64,000 nt of DNA from the NCBI RefSeq assembly GCF_023100945.1, contig NZ_CP064689.1, positions 2,152,001 through 2,216,000 on the forward strand, in the 5' to 3' direction. Source of the stretch: Bradyrhizobium sp. 200 (GTDB lineage Bacteria > Pseudomonadota > Alphaproteobacteria > Rhizobiales > Xanthobacteraceae). Shown here piece after piece: positions 28,414 to 37,100 of this stretch (position 1 is the stretch's first letter; the number at the start of each line of letters is the position of its first letter). The notes below the pieces were generated by a model that searched no databases, was not told where the DNA came from, and saw nothing but the letters and a program-made list of their open reading frames with translations. Made by a program: the position numbers and the translations under genes.

Positions 28414-28756
28414 GCCTGCGGGGCAGCGATTGCCCAGTGATGATGTTGTAGCCGGGTGGAGCGATTCACCCGAAGTGCGGTAGCGTGGCATTTTTTTTCA
28501 TGGTCCTGAATGTCAAAGTCTCTGGTCTATATCTGCAATTGGCTGCCGCCGGCCGCTGGAGTGGTGGGTCGGCGCGCCATGCTAGATAGGTATCAGCGGG
28601 CGGAGCGTGGATGTTGTGGCGTCATCCCCCATTTGGGCAACTGGGGCGTTGCTCCCGATGCGAGTACATTCATCGAGTATCATGCGGGTTACGTAGCCAG
28701 CTCGAGCAACTCCTTACCCGGGGCTGCCACCGCAAATGCGATCAGGTGACCGGGGA
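28414..28756 (+). other. Leader region of the exporter/glycosyltransferase operon
   Basis: 343 bp with no convincing gene; the 28510-28749 frame lacks a domain or ribosome site. It contains a 6-bp hairpin CGGGTG (28453-28458) / CACCCG (28467-28472), the ops-like element directly after it, then eight T residues (28491-28498). This arrangement fits a pause and regulator-loading site within a leader. Confidence 0.55.
28476..28487 (+). promoter_or_regulatory. ops-like (operon polarity suppressor) element
   Basis: TGCGGTAGCGTG differs from the enterobacterial ops core GGCGGTAGCGTG at one position only. It lies on the coding strand between the NusG paralogue and the ABC-exporter/glycosyltransferase operon, where an RfaH-type factor would be recruited. 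A T run follows four bases later. The match was found by eye, and conservation in an alphaproteobacterium is not proven. Confidence 0.55.
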
Positions 28757-29647
28757 ATGTCAGCGGTAGAGATGCCGGTCGAGAAGACGATAACGCCGCC
28801 AGAAGCCGGCCGAGATGTCGGCGAGCCTTATGAGCTCATCATCGAGTCTGGCCGCGCCGAACGCCACTACTGGCTCGATCTGTGGCGCTATCGGGAACTG
28901 TTCCAGGTGCTGGCGTGGCGTGATATCGCGGTCCGGTACAAGCAGACGGTGATTGGAGCGGCTTGGGCCATCGTTCGACCGTTCCTGACGATGGTCGTAT
29001 TTACGATTGTGTTTGGCAAGTTGGCCCAGCTGCCGTCAGATGGCACGGCGCCATATGCGCTCATGGTCTTCGCCGGGATGCTGCCGTGGAGCTTCTTCGC
29101 CACCGCGGTCGCTGACGCCTCCAACAGTCTTATCAGCAACGCCAATCTCGTCGGGAAAGTATATTTTCCGCGCCTCATCGTACCAACCGCCGCTGTTATG
29201 GTCGCATTCGTCGATTTCCTGATCGGCTTTGTAATCCTCATCGCTCTGATGATCTGGTATCAGTTCGCGCCGGGTTGGCAGGTTTTGTTTTTGCCGGTCT
29301 TTGCCTTTATCGCCTTCACGGCGAGCATCGGCATCGGCGTCTGGATTACCGCCCTCAACGTCAAGTACCGCGACTTCCGATATGTAATTCCCTTCATGGT
29401 TCAGATGGGGCTGTACGTTTCGCCTGTTGGATTCAGCTCGAATGTCATCCCGGATCAATGGCGTCTTCTCTACTCGCTGAACCCGATGGTCGGAGTGATT
29501 GACGGGTTTCGCTGGTGCCTCCTGGGCGGTGAAAGTCGGCTGTATTGGCCGGGACTCGCACTGAGCCTCGGCGTCGCCGCATTCTTCCTTTGGTTTGGCG
29601 TCCGCCAGTTCAGGAAGATGGAAAAAAGCTTTGCAGACTTGATCTGA
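28757..29647 (+). CDS. ABC-2 polysaccharide exporter permease (Wzm/KpsM-like)
   Basis: 296 residues from the ATG at 28757, chosen because AGGTGA lies 7 bases upstream. Six membrane helices follow a cytoplasmic N-terminal section: WRDIAVRYKQTVIGAAWAIV opens the ABC-2 domain, and YLLY-type loops (QMGLYVSPVGFSS, LNPMVGVIDGFRW) mark the polysaccharide branch. With the ATPase downstream it flips a lipid-linked glycan across the inner membrane. It is the first gene after the ops-like leader. Confidence 0.92.
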   Translation: MSAVEMPVEKTITPPEAGRDVGEPYELIIESGRAERHYWLDLWRYRELFQVLAWRDIAVRYKQTVIGAAWAIVRPFLTMVVFTIVFGKLAQLPSDGTAPYALMVFAGMLPWSFFATAVADASNSLISNANLVGKVYFPRLIVPTAAVMVAFVDFLIGFVILIALMIWYQFAPGWQVLFLPVFAFIAFTASIGIGVWITALNVKYRDFRYVIPFMVQMGLYVSPVGFSSNVIPDQWRLLYSLNPMVGVIDGFRWCLLGGESRLYWPGLALSLGVAAFFLWFGVRQFRKMEKSFADLI

Positions 29648-29671
29648 GTTGATCCTGGTTCTTTGAACAAA

Positions 29672-30970
29672 ATGTCCGACGCAGCCATCTCAGTCGAGAA
29701 TCTCTCGAAAAGCTACTTGATTGGCCACCAGGCGAGCCAGCGCGAGAGCTATACAGCGTTGCGTGACGTCATTGCGCGTGAGGCGCGAAATTTTGCTCGC
29801 AAGGGGCTTGATTTCATTGGCGGTAGGGAAATCGTTCAGGGCGATGAAGTTGAGCAATTCTGGGCCTTGCGCGGCATAAGCTTCGAGGTCAAGCGGGGCG
29901 AGGTGCTCGGCATTATCGGGCGGAACGGAGCCGGCAAATCGACGCTGCTCAAAATACTCAGCCGCATCACTGAGCCTGATAGTGGACGAGCTGTCGTGCG
30001 CGGCCGCGTTGCAAGCCTGCTGGAGGTAGGTACGGGCTTTCACCCCGAACTGACCGGCCGCGAAAACATCTTTCTGAACGGGGCGATCCTCGGGATGACC
30101 CGGGTGGAGATCAGGAAAAAATTCGACGAGATTGTTGCATTCGCCGAAGTCGAACGATTTCTCGACACGCCTGTGAAGCGCTACAGCAGCGGCATGTATG
30201 TCAGGCTGGCGTTCGCCGTGGCGGCGCATTTGGAGCCGGAGATCCTGATCATTGATGAGGTGCTTGCGGTAGGCGATGCAAGCTTTCAGAAAAAGTCGCT
30301 GGGCAAGATGCAGTCGGTTGCTATCAATGAGAACCGCACCGTCCTGTTCGTCAGCCACAGTCTCCAGGCCGTTCAGTCGCTTTGCGATCGGGCCATTCTG
30401 TTGAATTCTGGAACGGTGGAGGCACAAGGCGCGTCACGCACAGTGGTCGGTCAGTATTTGAGGCACGCACAATCTCCCGGCGGCGAAAAAGTGTGGCCGG
30501 AAGATGCGTCGCCGGGGAACGACATGGTGTCACTTCTCGCGATACGAATTATCGGCGAGGGAGGAGAGACCAGCCGATCTGTCGACACTGACAAGGATTT
30601 CTTTGTCGAACTCGAATTTAAGGCAAGGAGACTGGACACCAGCCTGTGTGTTGGATTTGACCTGGTCAACTCCGAAGGCGTTACCGTCCTTCGTTCCTAC
30701 CAAACGGACTCACGAGAGGTGGACTGGCCGGTCGTCCGGATCGGATGCAATCGCTGGCGCTGCAAAATCCCTCGCGGGTTGCTCAACGGCGGTACGTATC
30801 TTTTGAACCCGCGGATCTCAATTCACAACGTGGCCTGGATCGTGCACGAGGATGCGATGCTCGATTTCCGCGTCAATCTGCGGCATGGCATATCGCCGCT
30901 GTGGAGTTCGATCTCAGAAGAGAACCGGCCCGGATTGATGGCGCCAGTTTTCGACTGGTCGAGCCATTGA
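29672..30970 (+). CDS. ABC exporter ATPase with C-terminal glycan-binding domain (Wzt-like)
   Basis: About 432 residues from the ATG at 29672 (TTG at 29663 is in frame). The nucleotide-binding domain has Walker A GRNGAGKST (83-91), signature YSSGM and Walker B ILIIDEVLAVGD. About 150 further residues form a beta-rich C-terminal domain (FVELEFKARRLDTSLCVGF, FRVNLRHG), like the Wzt-C module that recognises the finished or capped chain in ABC-dependent O-antigen systems. It couples to the permease at 28757. The presence of this domain suggests the exporter reads a chain end, which is inference. Confidence 0.92.
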   Translation: MSDAAISVENLSKSYLIGHQASQRESYTALRDVIAREARNFARKGLDFIGGREIVQGDEVEQFWALRGISFEVKRGEVLGIIGRNGAGKSTLLKILSRITEPDSGRAVVRGRVASLLEVGTGFHPELTGRENIFLNGAILGMTRVEIRKKFDEIVAFAEVERFLDTPVKRYSSGMYVRLAFAVAAHLEPEILIIDEVLAVGDASFQKKSLGKMQSVAINENRTVLFVSHSLQAVQSLCDRAILLNSGTVEAQGASRTVVGQYLRHAQSPGGEKVWPEDASPGNDMVSLLAIRIIGEGGETSRSVDTDKDFFVELEFKARRLDTSLCVGFDLVNSEGVTVLRSYQTDSREVDWPVVRIGCNRWRCKIPRGLLNGGTYLLNPRISIHNVAWIVHEDAMLDFRVNLRHGISPLWSSISEENRPGLMAPVFDWSSH

Positions 30971-30989
30971 TCAGGCTTGAGTTGGTGAT

Positions 30990-31931
30990 TTGCTGAGACC
31001 TCCTAAAATCTCCATCGTCACACCGTCCCTCAATCAGGCGGAATATATCGAGCAGACGATTTCCTCGGTGCTCGGCCAAGGATACCCCAACCTGGAATAT
31101 ATAATCATCGATGGTGGCAGCACGGACGGGACCGTGGACATCATCCGGAAATACGAAGCCCATCTGGCGTATTGGGTCAGCGAAAAGGACGGCGGCCAGT
31201 CGAACGCCATCAACAAGGGGTTGAAGCGCGCCACCGGCGACATCATCGCCTACATGAACAGCGACGATTATTATCTGAACGGCGCGTTCGAACGCGTCGC
31301 CGATGCGTATCGCGACAATCCCGACGTCGATCTCTGGCACGGGCGCTGTCGGATTGTTGATCAGTTCGGTGCAAAGGTGGATGAGCGAATTGGTGCGATC
31401 GAGCGATACGACGAGATATTGGATCTCTGGGACGTCTGGTGGAAGAGGCGGAATTTCGTTCAGCCGGAAGTGTTCTGGACGAAGCGGATAAGCGACAGGA
31501 TCGGCGCGTTTCGCGAGGATCTCTACCTGGTGATGGACTACGAGTACTGGCTGCGCATGTTTTCCGTGGGCGGAGCCGCGGGATTTATTGATGCCGAAGT
31601 CTCTGCTTTTCGCCTGCAGCCAAATCAGAAGTCGACGCAGCCCGCTAGAACCGCGCAGGAGCTTCTTGACGTCGTTCGGCCATATATCTTCGGCCAAGAC
31701 GACCGATTGACACATCAGAAACGACTCGCCCTGCAGGCAAAGTGGATCTATCAGGCGAAGTTTCTCAACGAGGTGCAGCAATCGCTTGACCGTCATGAGC
31801 CGCGATGGCGACGGCTGCTGCGGCTGGCGTGGTTTTCCGCCAACAATCCTCGCGTTGTCATGGCGCCCGACTTTTGGGAGCGCGTGCCGGTGATCCGCTC
31901 CATTGCTGGCAAGACGACGGTAGGATCATGA
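30990..31931 (+). CDS. GT2 glycosyltransferase
   Basis: 313 residues from a TTG. The GT-A fold is clear: ISIVTPSLNQAEYIEQTI, IIIDGGSTDGTVDII and AYMNSDDYY, the last holding the metal-binding DxD equivalent (SDD). It is a cytoplasmic inverting transferase adding a sugar to the lipid-linked unit. It starts 20 bp after the Wzt stop, and its stop overlaps the next start in an ATGA. Donor and acceptor cannot be read from sequence. Confidence 0.9.
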   Translation: MLRPPKISIVTPSLNQAEYIEQTISSVLGQGYPNLEYIIIDGGSTDGTVDIIRKYEAHLAYWVSEKDGGQSNAINKGLKRATGDIIAYMNSDDYYLNGAFERVADAYRDNPDVDLWHGRCRIVDQFGAKVDERIGAIERYDEILDLWDVWWKRRNFVQPEVFWTKRISDRIGAFREDLYLVMDYEYWLRMFSVGGAAGFIDAEVSAFRLQPNQKSTQPARTAQELLDVVRPYIFGQDDRLTHQKRLALQAKWIYQAKFLNEVQQSLDRHEPRWRRLLRLAWFSANNPRVVMAPDFWERVPVIRSIAGKTTVGS

Positions 31932-32893
31932 GACTTACACCCGGCGCCCTTCGCCTCAAGCTCAATCAGAAATTCCGGCACGGCTGGCGTGTCGCCTGGT
32001 TCAGAGATGTCGTGCGTCCACGTATCCTGAATTCGCCGCCCGTCGCGGAGACCTCGGATCGCCGGTTCGAGATCCATGTGCTTACTTCGCGCCACGACTG
32101 GCTCAACTTGATCTGGTCGCTGAAGTCGTTCTATGCCGCGAGCGGCAGGCGCTATGCGCTGTGCATTCACGAGGATGGCTCGCTCGATCCGTTCGCGCTG
32201 TCGTCGTTGCAACAGCATTTTCCGATGGCGAGGATCATTCGGCGCGCGGAGGCCGACCAGCGGCTGGCGCAGGAGCTGCGCGACCTGCCGCGCAGTTCGC
32301 AGTTCCGCAAGACGAACCTGCTTTCGCTGAAGGTGTTCGATTTCATCGCCTTTCTTCAGGCCGAGCGGATGGTGCTGTTCGATAGCGATCTGCTGTTCTT
32401 CGATGAGCCGACGGCGTATCTATCCCGCCTAGAGGACGGCGACTATCGGCTCAATGCATTCAACGCCGATTGCGAAAGCGCCTATACGGTCGAAGCCGAG
32501 GCGGTGCGAGACCGGCTCGGGCGCGAATTGCTGGCCCGCGTGAACAGCGGTTTCGGTATCGTCCATCGCGATTCGATGAAGCTGGATTGGATTGAGGAGT
32601 TTCTCGCCTATCCCCGTCTCGCCGAGGGACACTTCTGGCGCATCGAGCAAACGCTGTACGCGTTGTGCGGATCACGGCATGGCGCCGAGCTGCTGCCGCA
32701 GGCGTACGACGTCAGTCTGGAGGCCGGACTCCCTCCGCGCATCTTCCGGCATTACGTCGGCGCTATCCGTTACCTGATGTACGGAGAGGGGATCGCGCAC
32801 CTCGCGCAGAATGGATTTTTGAACAGATGCCAATGGGCGCGCGAGGCGGCAGTTGATCCATCGAACGAGCGCTTGACTGCGCTGCCCGGCTGA
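31928..32893 (+). CDS. Glycosyltransferase-like protein, GT-A type
   Basis: 321 residues starting at the ATG of an ATGA overlap with the preceding gene, which decides the start over the longer frame. FEIHVLTSRHDWLNLIWSLK opens a GT-A-like fold, and MVLFDSDLLFFDEP contains a DSD metal site as in GT8-like enzymes. RVNSGFGIVHRDSM follows. Probably a cytoplasmic transferase for the same unit; the family assignment is weaker than for its GT2 and GT4 neighbours. Confidence 0.75.
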   Translation: MRLTPGALRLKLNQKFRHGWRVAWFRDVVRPRILNSPPVAETSDRRFEIHVLTSRHDWLNLIWSLKSFYAASGRRYALCIHEDGSLDPFALSSLQQHFPMARIIRRAEADQRLAQELRDLPRSSQFRKTNLLSLKVFDFIAFLQAERMVLFDSDLLFFDEPTAYLSRLEDGDYRLNAFNADCESAYTVEAEAVRDRLGRELLARVNSGFGIVHRDSMKLDWIEEFLAYPRLAEGHFWRIEQTLYALCGSRHGAELLPQAYDVSLEAGLPPRIFRHYVGAIRYLMYGEGIAHLAQNGFLNRCQWAREAAVDPSNERLTALPG

Positions 32894-32926
32894 AGGCGAT
32901 CGATTTTGCCCGGCGTTTTCGCACAC

Positions 32927-34000
32927 ATGCCATCCAGGCCAATCCAGGTACTGTTCGCTCCGGACTACCGGAAAGGTGTGCCTTATCAGGCTCTGTTAGC
33001 CGAAGCCCTTGCGCGCCGCGGCGCGACAGTTCGTTTTTTGCAGGGCTATAAGCGAGTTCTTCCGTTGAGCCGGCTTCTGGAGGATCAGGAGTGCGATATC
33101 CTGCATCTTCACTGGCCGGAGGCGTATTACGCGCGCCGAGGCGACGGCCTGGATCTGTTTCGGACCGTGCGATTTCCATTCGACCTTCATCGAGCCGCAC
33201 AGAAGGCCATTCTGGTCACGACGGCGCACAATTTTCATGCCCACGATCGGGGCGCCGAGATGTTGATCGGACGGAACGTCCGCTACGCGAATCGAAAGTC
33301 CAGGGTGGTTTTTGCTCATTCGATTGGAGCAAAGCAGAAGCTGGTACAGGCTTTCGATCTCGATCCATTGCTGGTTCGCGTTATTCCGCACGGCGATCTC
33401 TCGGTGGCAATGCGTCCCCCCGTCAGTCAGGCTGAGGCCCGCCATCAACTGGGTCTGGCCGATGGCAAGCTTGCGCTCATGTTCGGCGCGGTGAAGCCCT
33501 ACAAGGGTCTGGAGGATGTCATCGCCTGGTGGAAGAAGGCGCAGCCCGCCGTCAAGCTGGCCATCGTAGGCAAGCCGGTTAGCGATGAATACGCGACGCA
33601 CCTCTCGCGCGCTATTGGCGATACGCCTCACATATTGACCCGGTTCGAGTTTCTATCTGATGATGCGCTTGTTTTATGGCTCAGCGCGGCCGACGCAGCG
33701 ATTTCCAACTATCGCGAAATCCTCACGTCCGGCGCCGCCAGCCTGGCCCGCTCATACGGCGTTCCTCTGATACTGCCCCGCCGGCTCGACACGATCGAAC
33801 TCGACGAACCGACGCCCTATGTGCGACGGTTCACCGATTTTCTCACGGACTTCCGCACCGAACTCGACGCCGCCCTGTCGCTGCCGCCGGATTTTGCGGT
33901 GGCGGCAACCTGGCGCGACGCATGCAACTGGGACAGAATCGCGGAGCTCACGATGGACGGGTATCGGTGTGCAATGGGTGACGGGCGATGTGCGGCTTAG
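32927..34000 (+). CDS. GT4-like glycosyltransferase
   Basis: 357 residues from the ATG at 32927, since IQVLFAPDYRKGVPYQ begins the fold directly after it; TTG at 32906 is in frame. DILHLHWPEAYY, TAHNFHAHD and VRVIPHGDLSV are GT-B features, and MFGAVKPYKGLEDVIAWW starts the C-terminal Rossmann half. The late Glu motif is degenerate (SNYREILTSGAASLARSYGV), which is common in GT4-like relatives. A role in extending the lipid-linked glycan in the cytoplasm follows from context. Confidence 0.82.
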   Translation: MPSRPIQVLFAPDYRKGVPYQALLAEALARRGATVRFLQGYKRVLPLSRLLEDQECDILHLHWPEAYYARRGDGLDLFRTVRFPFDLHRAAQKAILVTTAHNFHAHDRGAEMLIGRNVRYANRKSRVVFAHSIGAKQKLVQAFDLDPLLVRVIPHGDLSVAMRPPVSQAEARHQLGLADGKLALMFGAVKPYKGLEDVIAWWKKAQPAVKLAIVGKPVSDEYATHLSRAIGDTPHILTRFEFLSDDALVLWLSAADAAISNYREILTSGAASLARSYGVPLILPRRLDTIELDEPTPYVRRFTDFLTDFRTELDAALSLPPDFAVAATWRDACNWDRIAELTMDGYRCAMGDGRCAA

Positions 34001-34107
34001 CTGGCGTGATAGATGCGGGGTCGCTGGATCTAGATTGCGGCGGCCGCATCCACGCCGCCCGAGCGGCAATCGCAGTTGTAATGCCAAGTTAAGATGCGGG
34101 GCATTCC

Positions 34108-35079
34108 GTGAGCGCGTTCGTTTCGATACTCATTCCCTGTTACAACGCCGAACGCTGGATAGCGCGCGCTATCGAGAGCGCTTTGGCTCAGACATGGCCC
34201 AACAAGGAGGTCATCGTCGTCGATGACGGATCGACGGATGGCAGTCTCGCGGTCATTCGAAGCTTTGACGGTCGGATTCGCTGGGAAAGTGGTCCAAATC
34301 AAGGAGGAAATGCTGCCCGCAACAGACTCCTTCAGCTTGCTCGGGGTGATTGGGTTCAATACCTCGACGCAGACGACTACCTTCGAAGCACCAAGCTGGA
34401 ACGGCAGCTCCAGGTTTCGAGAGAGCATCTCGACTCCGACGTAATCTGTGGCCCAACCGCTTGGGAGAGGCTGCACGATGGTCAACTCGTTTGCACAGAT
34501 GAAATAATTCCGGAGCCGAGAGATCCATGGGTGCTCTTGGCGAAGTGGCAATTGCCACAAACGGGCGGCCCCCTTTGGAGGCGAGCGGCGCTTAACCATG
34601 TGAAGGGCTGGCGGGTGGGGCAGCCGTGCTGTCAGGAGCACGAACTTTATTTGAGGCTCCTCGCTAGCGGGCGAAAATTTGAATTTTCTGACGACTGCCT
34701 GGCAGTCTATTGCGACTCGGAGGAGACTACCCGGGTCACGCGAAAAGTGCCGGGTGAGGTAGATCGACAACGATTGATTATTTTTGACCGCATGGAGCAG
34801 GCTCTGGCTGAGCGTAACGAGCTTACCACTATACGTCTGCAAGCAATTAACGATGCCCGGCATCAGCTTGCGCGCAAATACTGGCGAAGCGACAAGCCGC
34901 TGAAAGCCTCGATTCTCGCTGGGATTCGACGGTCAGATCCAAACTACCTCCCTGATGTTGGTCCAGCCAGTCCTCCAAACTATATCGCAACCTATCGGCT
35001 TTTGGGCTTTGAGGCGGCCCAACTAATCGCATCCCTCAAACGACAGTTTCTCCCTAGCTTCCGACAAGAGCACAACTGA
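34108..35079 (+). CDS. GT2 glycosyltransferase
   Basis: 323 residues from a GTG. FVSILIPCYNAERWIARAI, VIVVDDGSTDGSL and VQYLDADDYL (metal-binding DADD) define a GT2 enzyme. A C-terminal helical tail of about 80 residues follows. From here to about 38.3 kb the DNA appears visibly less GC-rich than in the genes at 38.3-43 kb, hinting at a different origin. Its donor sugar is unknown. Confidence 0.9.
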   Translation: MSAFVSILIPCYNAERWIARAIESALAQTWPNKEVIVVDDGSTDGSLAVIRSFDGRIRWESGPNQGGNAARNRLLQLARGDWVQYLDADDYLRSTKLERQLQVSREHLDSDVICGPTAWERLHDGQLVCTDEIIPEPRDPWVLLAKWQLPQTGGPLWRRAALNHVKGWRVGQPCCQEHELYLRLLASGRKFEFSDDCLAVYCDSEETTRVTRKVPGEVDRQRLIIFDRMEQALAERNELTTIRLQAINDARHQLARKYWRSDKPLKASILAGIRRSDPNYLPDVGPASPPNYIATYRLLGFEAAQLIASLKRQFLPSFRQEHN

Positions 35080-35099
35080 AACAATTCGTCCGCGTCAGC

Positions 35100-36092
35100 A
35101 TGAACAGACCATTCTTTGAAATTCGAATGCCGACGTACAATCGGCCAGATCTGCTTCGTCGGGCGATCGAAAGCCTGCTTCGGCAAACCTACCCGCATTG
35201 GAAGGCGGTCGTATTTGACGACTCAACCTGCGATGAGGCGCGAGAGATCGTCCAGAGTACGGGCGACGATCGGATAACCTACAGAAAGAATCAGGTTCGA
35301 ATGGGGGCGGCGGGAAATATCGATCAATGTTTTTCGCCGCGGTCGATGTTCTCGGGCCACTACGGCTGCTTATTGGAAGACGACAACTATTGGCTGCCAG
35401 ATTTTCTCGCGCAAGTGAGCAGAAGTCTCTTGGGGAGAGACAGTCAGATTATTCTTGCTAACCAAAGAGTATGCGATGAAAGAAGTGGCTTGCAGGGACC
35501 GGAAGTTACAACGCGCGGCGATTGGTTCTTCGGTGGCATAGTGAGTCCTTTGTACCTCCGGGCCACGCTACTGCTAATGGAGGGGATATCGAACGGTGGG
35601 CTTGTCTGGCGGCTCGAGCACGAAGTAGATCTCAGAGTTGGTCCAACGGTAAAAGAAGCGGGCATACAGGAGGCGTGCCGATCGCTCCTCGTTACCGCTC
35701 CCTTCCTTTTCATTTCTCAAGCCTTGGCGGTGTGGACTTCGCTGCCGCAGTCCAAATCAGCAAGAGCGCGCGAAACGTACCGTTCATTCGGACGAGGAAT
35801 GCAAAGCATTCGGAGCTTCATTTTGTGTAGTCACGGTCGTACAGTTGTTGAAGCAGCAAGGCCCATTGCTAGAAAACAAGGTCTTGACTCACGATTAGTT
35901 GAGACGCTTTCCTATTCTGGCTATCCCCATTTAGCTGGTGATCTGGCTAGAGGCAGAACCTCGGCGGCTTGTAGAGCAGTAGCGAAGGGCTTGGCAATAC
36001 GTTTGGTTCAAGAGAATCCCTGCGAAGAATTTATTAGGTTGCTCGCTCGGCAGAGTAATGACAACTCCCGAAGGTTTGGGAGCAGCCGATAA
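35100..36092 (+). CDS. GT2 glycosyltransferase
   Basis: 330 residues. FEIRMPTYNRPDLLRRAIES and VVFDDSTCDEAREI open the GT-A fold. The usual DxD region reads LLEDDNYWLPDFL, so an EDDN is present. The second half is less typical, with no clear catalytic Asp-rich pair visible, and activity is therefore a little uncertain. It starts 20 bp after the previous stop and belongs to the same operon. Confidence 0.8.
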   Translation: MNRPFFEIRMPTYNRPDLLRRAIESLLRQTYPHWKAVVFDDSTCDEAREIVQSTGDDRITYRKNQVRMGAAGNIDQCFSPRSMFSGHYGCLLEDDNYWLPDFLAQVSRSLLGRDSQIILANQRVCDERSGLQGPEVTTRGDWFFGGIVSPLYLRATLLLMEGISNGGLVWRLEHEVDLRVGPTVKEAGIQEACRSLLVTAPFLFISQALAVWTSLPQSKSARARETYRSFGRGMQSIRSFILCSHGRTVVEAARPIARKQGLDSRLVETLSYSGYPHLAGDLARGRTSAACRAVAKGLAIRLVQENPCEEFIRLLARQSNDNSRRFGSSR

Positions 36093-36133
36093 AAATCCAT
36101 TGCAAAGTCGAAGCGAAGACCAAGAATTGCGCT

Positions 36134-37087
36134 GTGAACAAGCCGCAGATTGATTTCTCTATAATTGTACCTGTGTTCAATCGAAAATCGTATCTCGAAG
36201 CCGCGATCCATTCGATATCAAGACAAACTTACGAATCGTACGAAGTCATCGTGATTGATGATGGTTCGACTGACGACACGGCAGAATTCGTAGAGAGCCT
36301 CGGCGGTCCCATTTCGAAAATCCGCCAAGCCAATTCGGGTGTCTCCAAAGCACGGAATCATGGGGCGGAGATTGCGCGAGGAAAGTATCTTGTGTTTCTC
36401 GACAGCGATGACGTCCTCTTACCTTGGTCGCTGCAGTGTTATTCGGACGTCATCAGCCGGTTCCAGCCCCTGGTCATTTCAGCTCGAACGATCGAGTTCA
36501 AAGACGAGCCGCCGACTCTTGAGGAAGTCGTCTATCAAAAGCCTCTCGTAAGAGTTTACGACGACTATCTAGCCAATGCCGAAATCTACTCCTTCGTGGG
36601 TGCGAGCTGCATTATCATCGAGGCCGACGTCTTTGCGCGATCAAATGGTTTCGCGAACGAGATGAATGCAGGCGAGGACTACGACCTTTTGCTTCGCGTT
36701 GGTGTTGAGAGGCCCTACGCAAAGATAGAAGCACCGGCAACAGTCGGCTACCGAGTGCATGCAGACAACGTCTCAAAGAAAGTAGATCGGTTGGTAGAAG
36801 GTTCGTCCAATCTGCTGGCTCGTGAGTCGGAGGGCATTTACCCCGGTGGACGTGAGCGGGCATTTGATCGGATCACGGTAATCGGGCGGGTGGTAAGGCC
36901 AGTTATCTTGGCAAGCCTGCAGCGAGGGCGCCTCGAAGACGCTTGGCGTTTGTATCGCAAGTCGTTTTGGATGCACGTCCGCACAATGCGGATTCGATTT
37001 CTGGTCGCTGCTGCGGTTCTCATACTTTGCTCCTTCTTAAAAGAGGCGACGAAGTTCTTCAGCAAGTCTCGCGCCGCTGTTGAGTAG
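36134..37087 (+). CDS. GT2 glycosyltransferase with C-terminal hydrophobic tail
   Basis: 317 residues from a GTG. FSIIVPVFNRKSYLEAAIHS, VIVIDDGSTDDTAEF and VFLDSDDVLLPW (DSDD metal site) are standard. ANEMNAGEDYDLLLRVG contains the ED(Y) catalytic-base region. The last 30 residues (FLVAAAVLILCSFLKEATKFF) form an amphipathic or membrane helix that could hold the enzyme at the inner membrane near lipid-linked acceptors. Confidence 0.9.
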   Translation: MNKPQIDFSIIVPVFNRKSYLEAAIHSISRQTYESYEVIVIDDGSTDDTAEFVESLGGPISKIRQANSGVSKARNHGAEIARGKYLVFLDSDDVLLPWSLQCYSDVISRFQPLVISARTIEFKDEPPTLEEVVYQKPLVRVYDDYLANAEIYSFVGASCIIIEADVFARSNGFANEMNAGEDYDLLLRVGVERPYAKIEAPATVGYRVHADNVSKKVDRLVEGSSNLLARESEGIYPGGRERAFDRITVIGRVVRPVILASLQRGRLEDAWRLYRKSFWMHVRTMRIRFLVAAAVLILCSFLKEATKFFSKSRAAVE

Positions 37088-37100
37088 GACTTAAATTAAC

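Noticed and set aside
28491..28498. T8 run considered as an intrinsic terminator after the NusG paralogue
   Set aside because: The only hairpin (28453-28472) is short and 18 bases away, so a pause or leader role near the ops-like element fits better.
28510..28749. 79-codon frame between the NusG paralogue and the permease
   Set aside because: No ribosome site, domain or coding-like pattern; better explained as a leader.
30873..31796. 307-codon minus-strand frame
   Set aside because: Antisense to the GT2 gene at 30990, which has all GT2 motifs.
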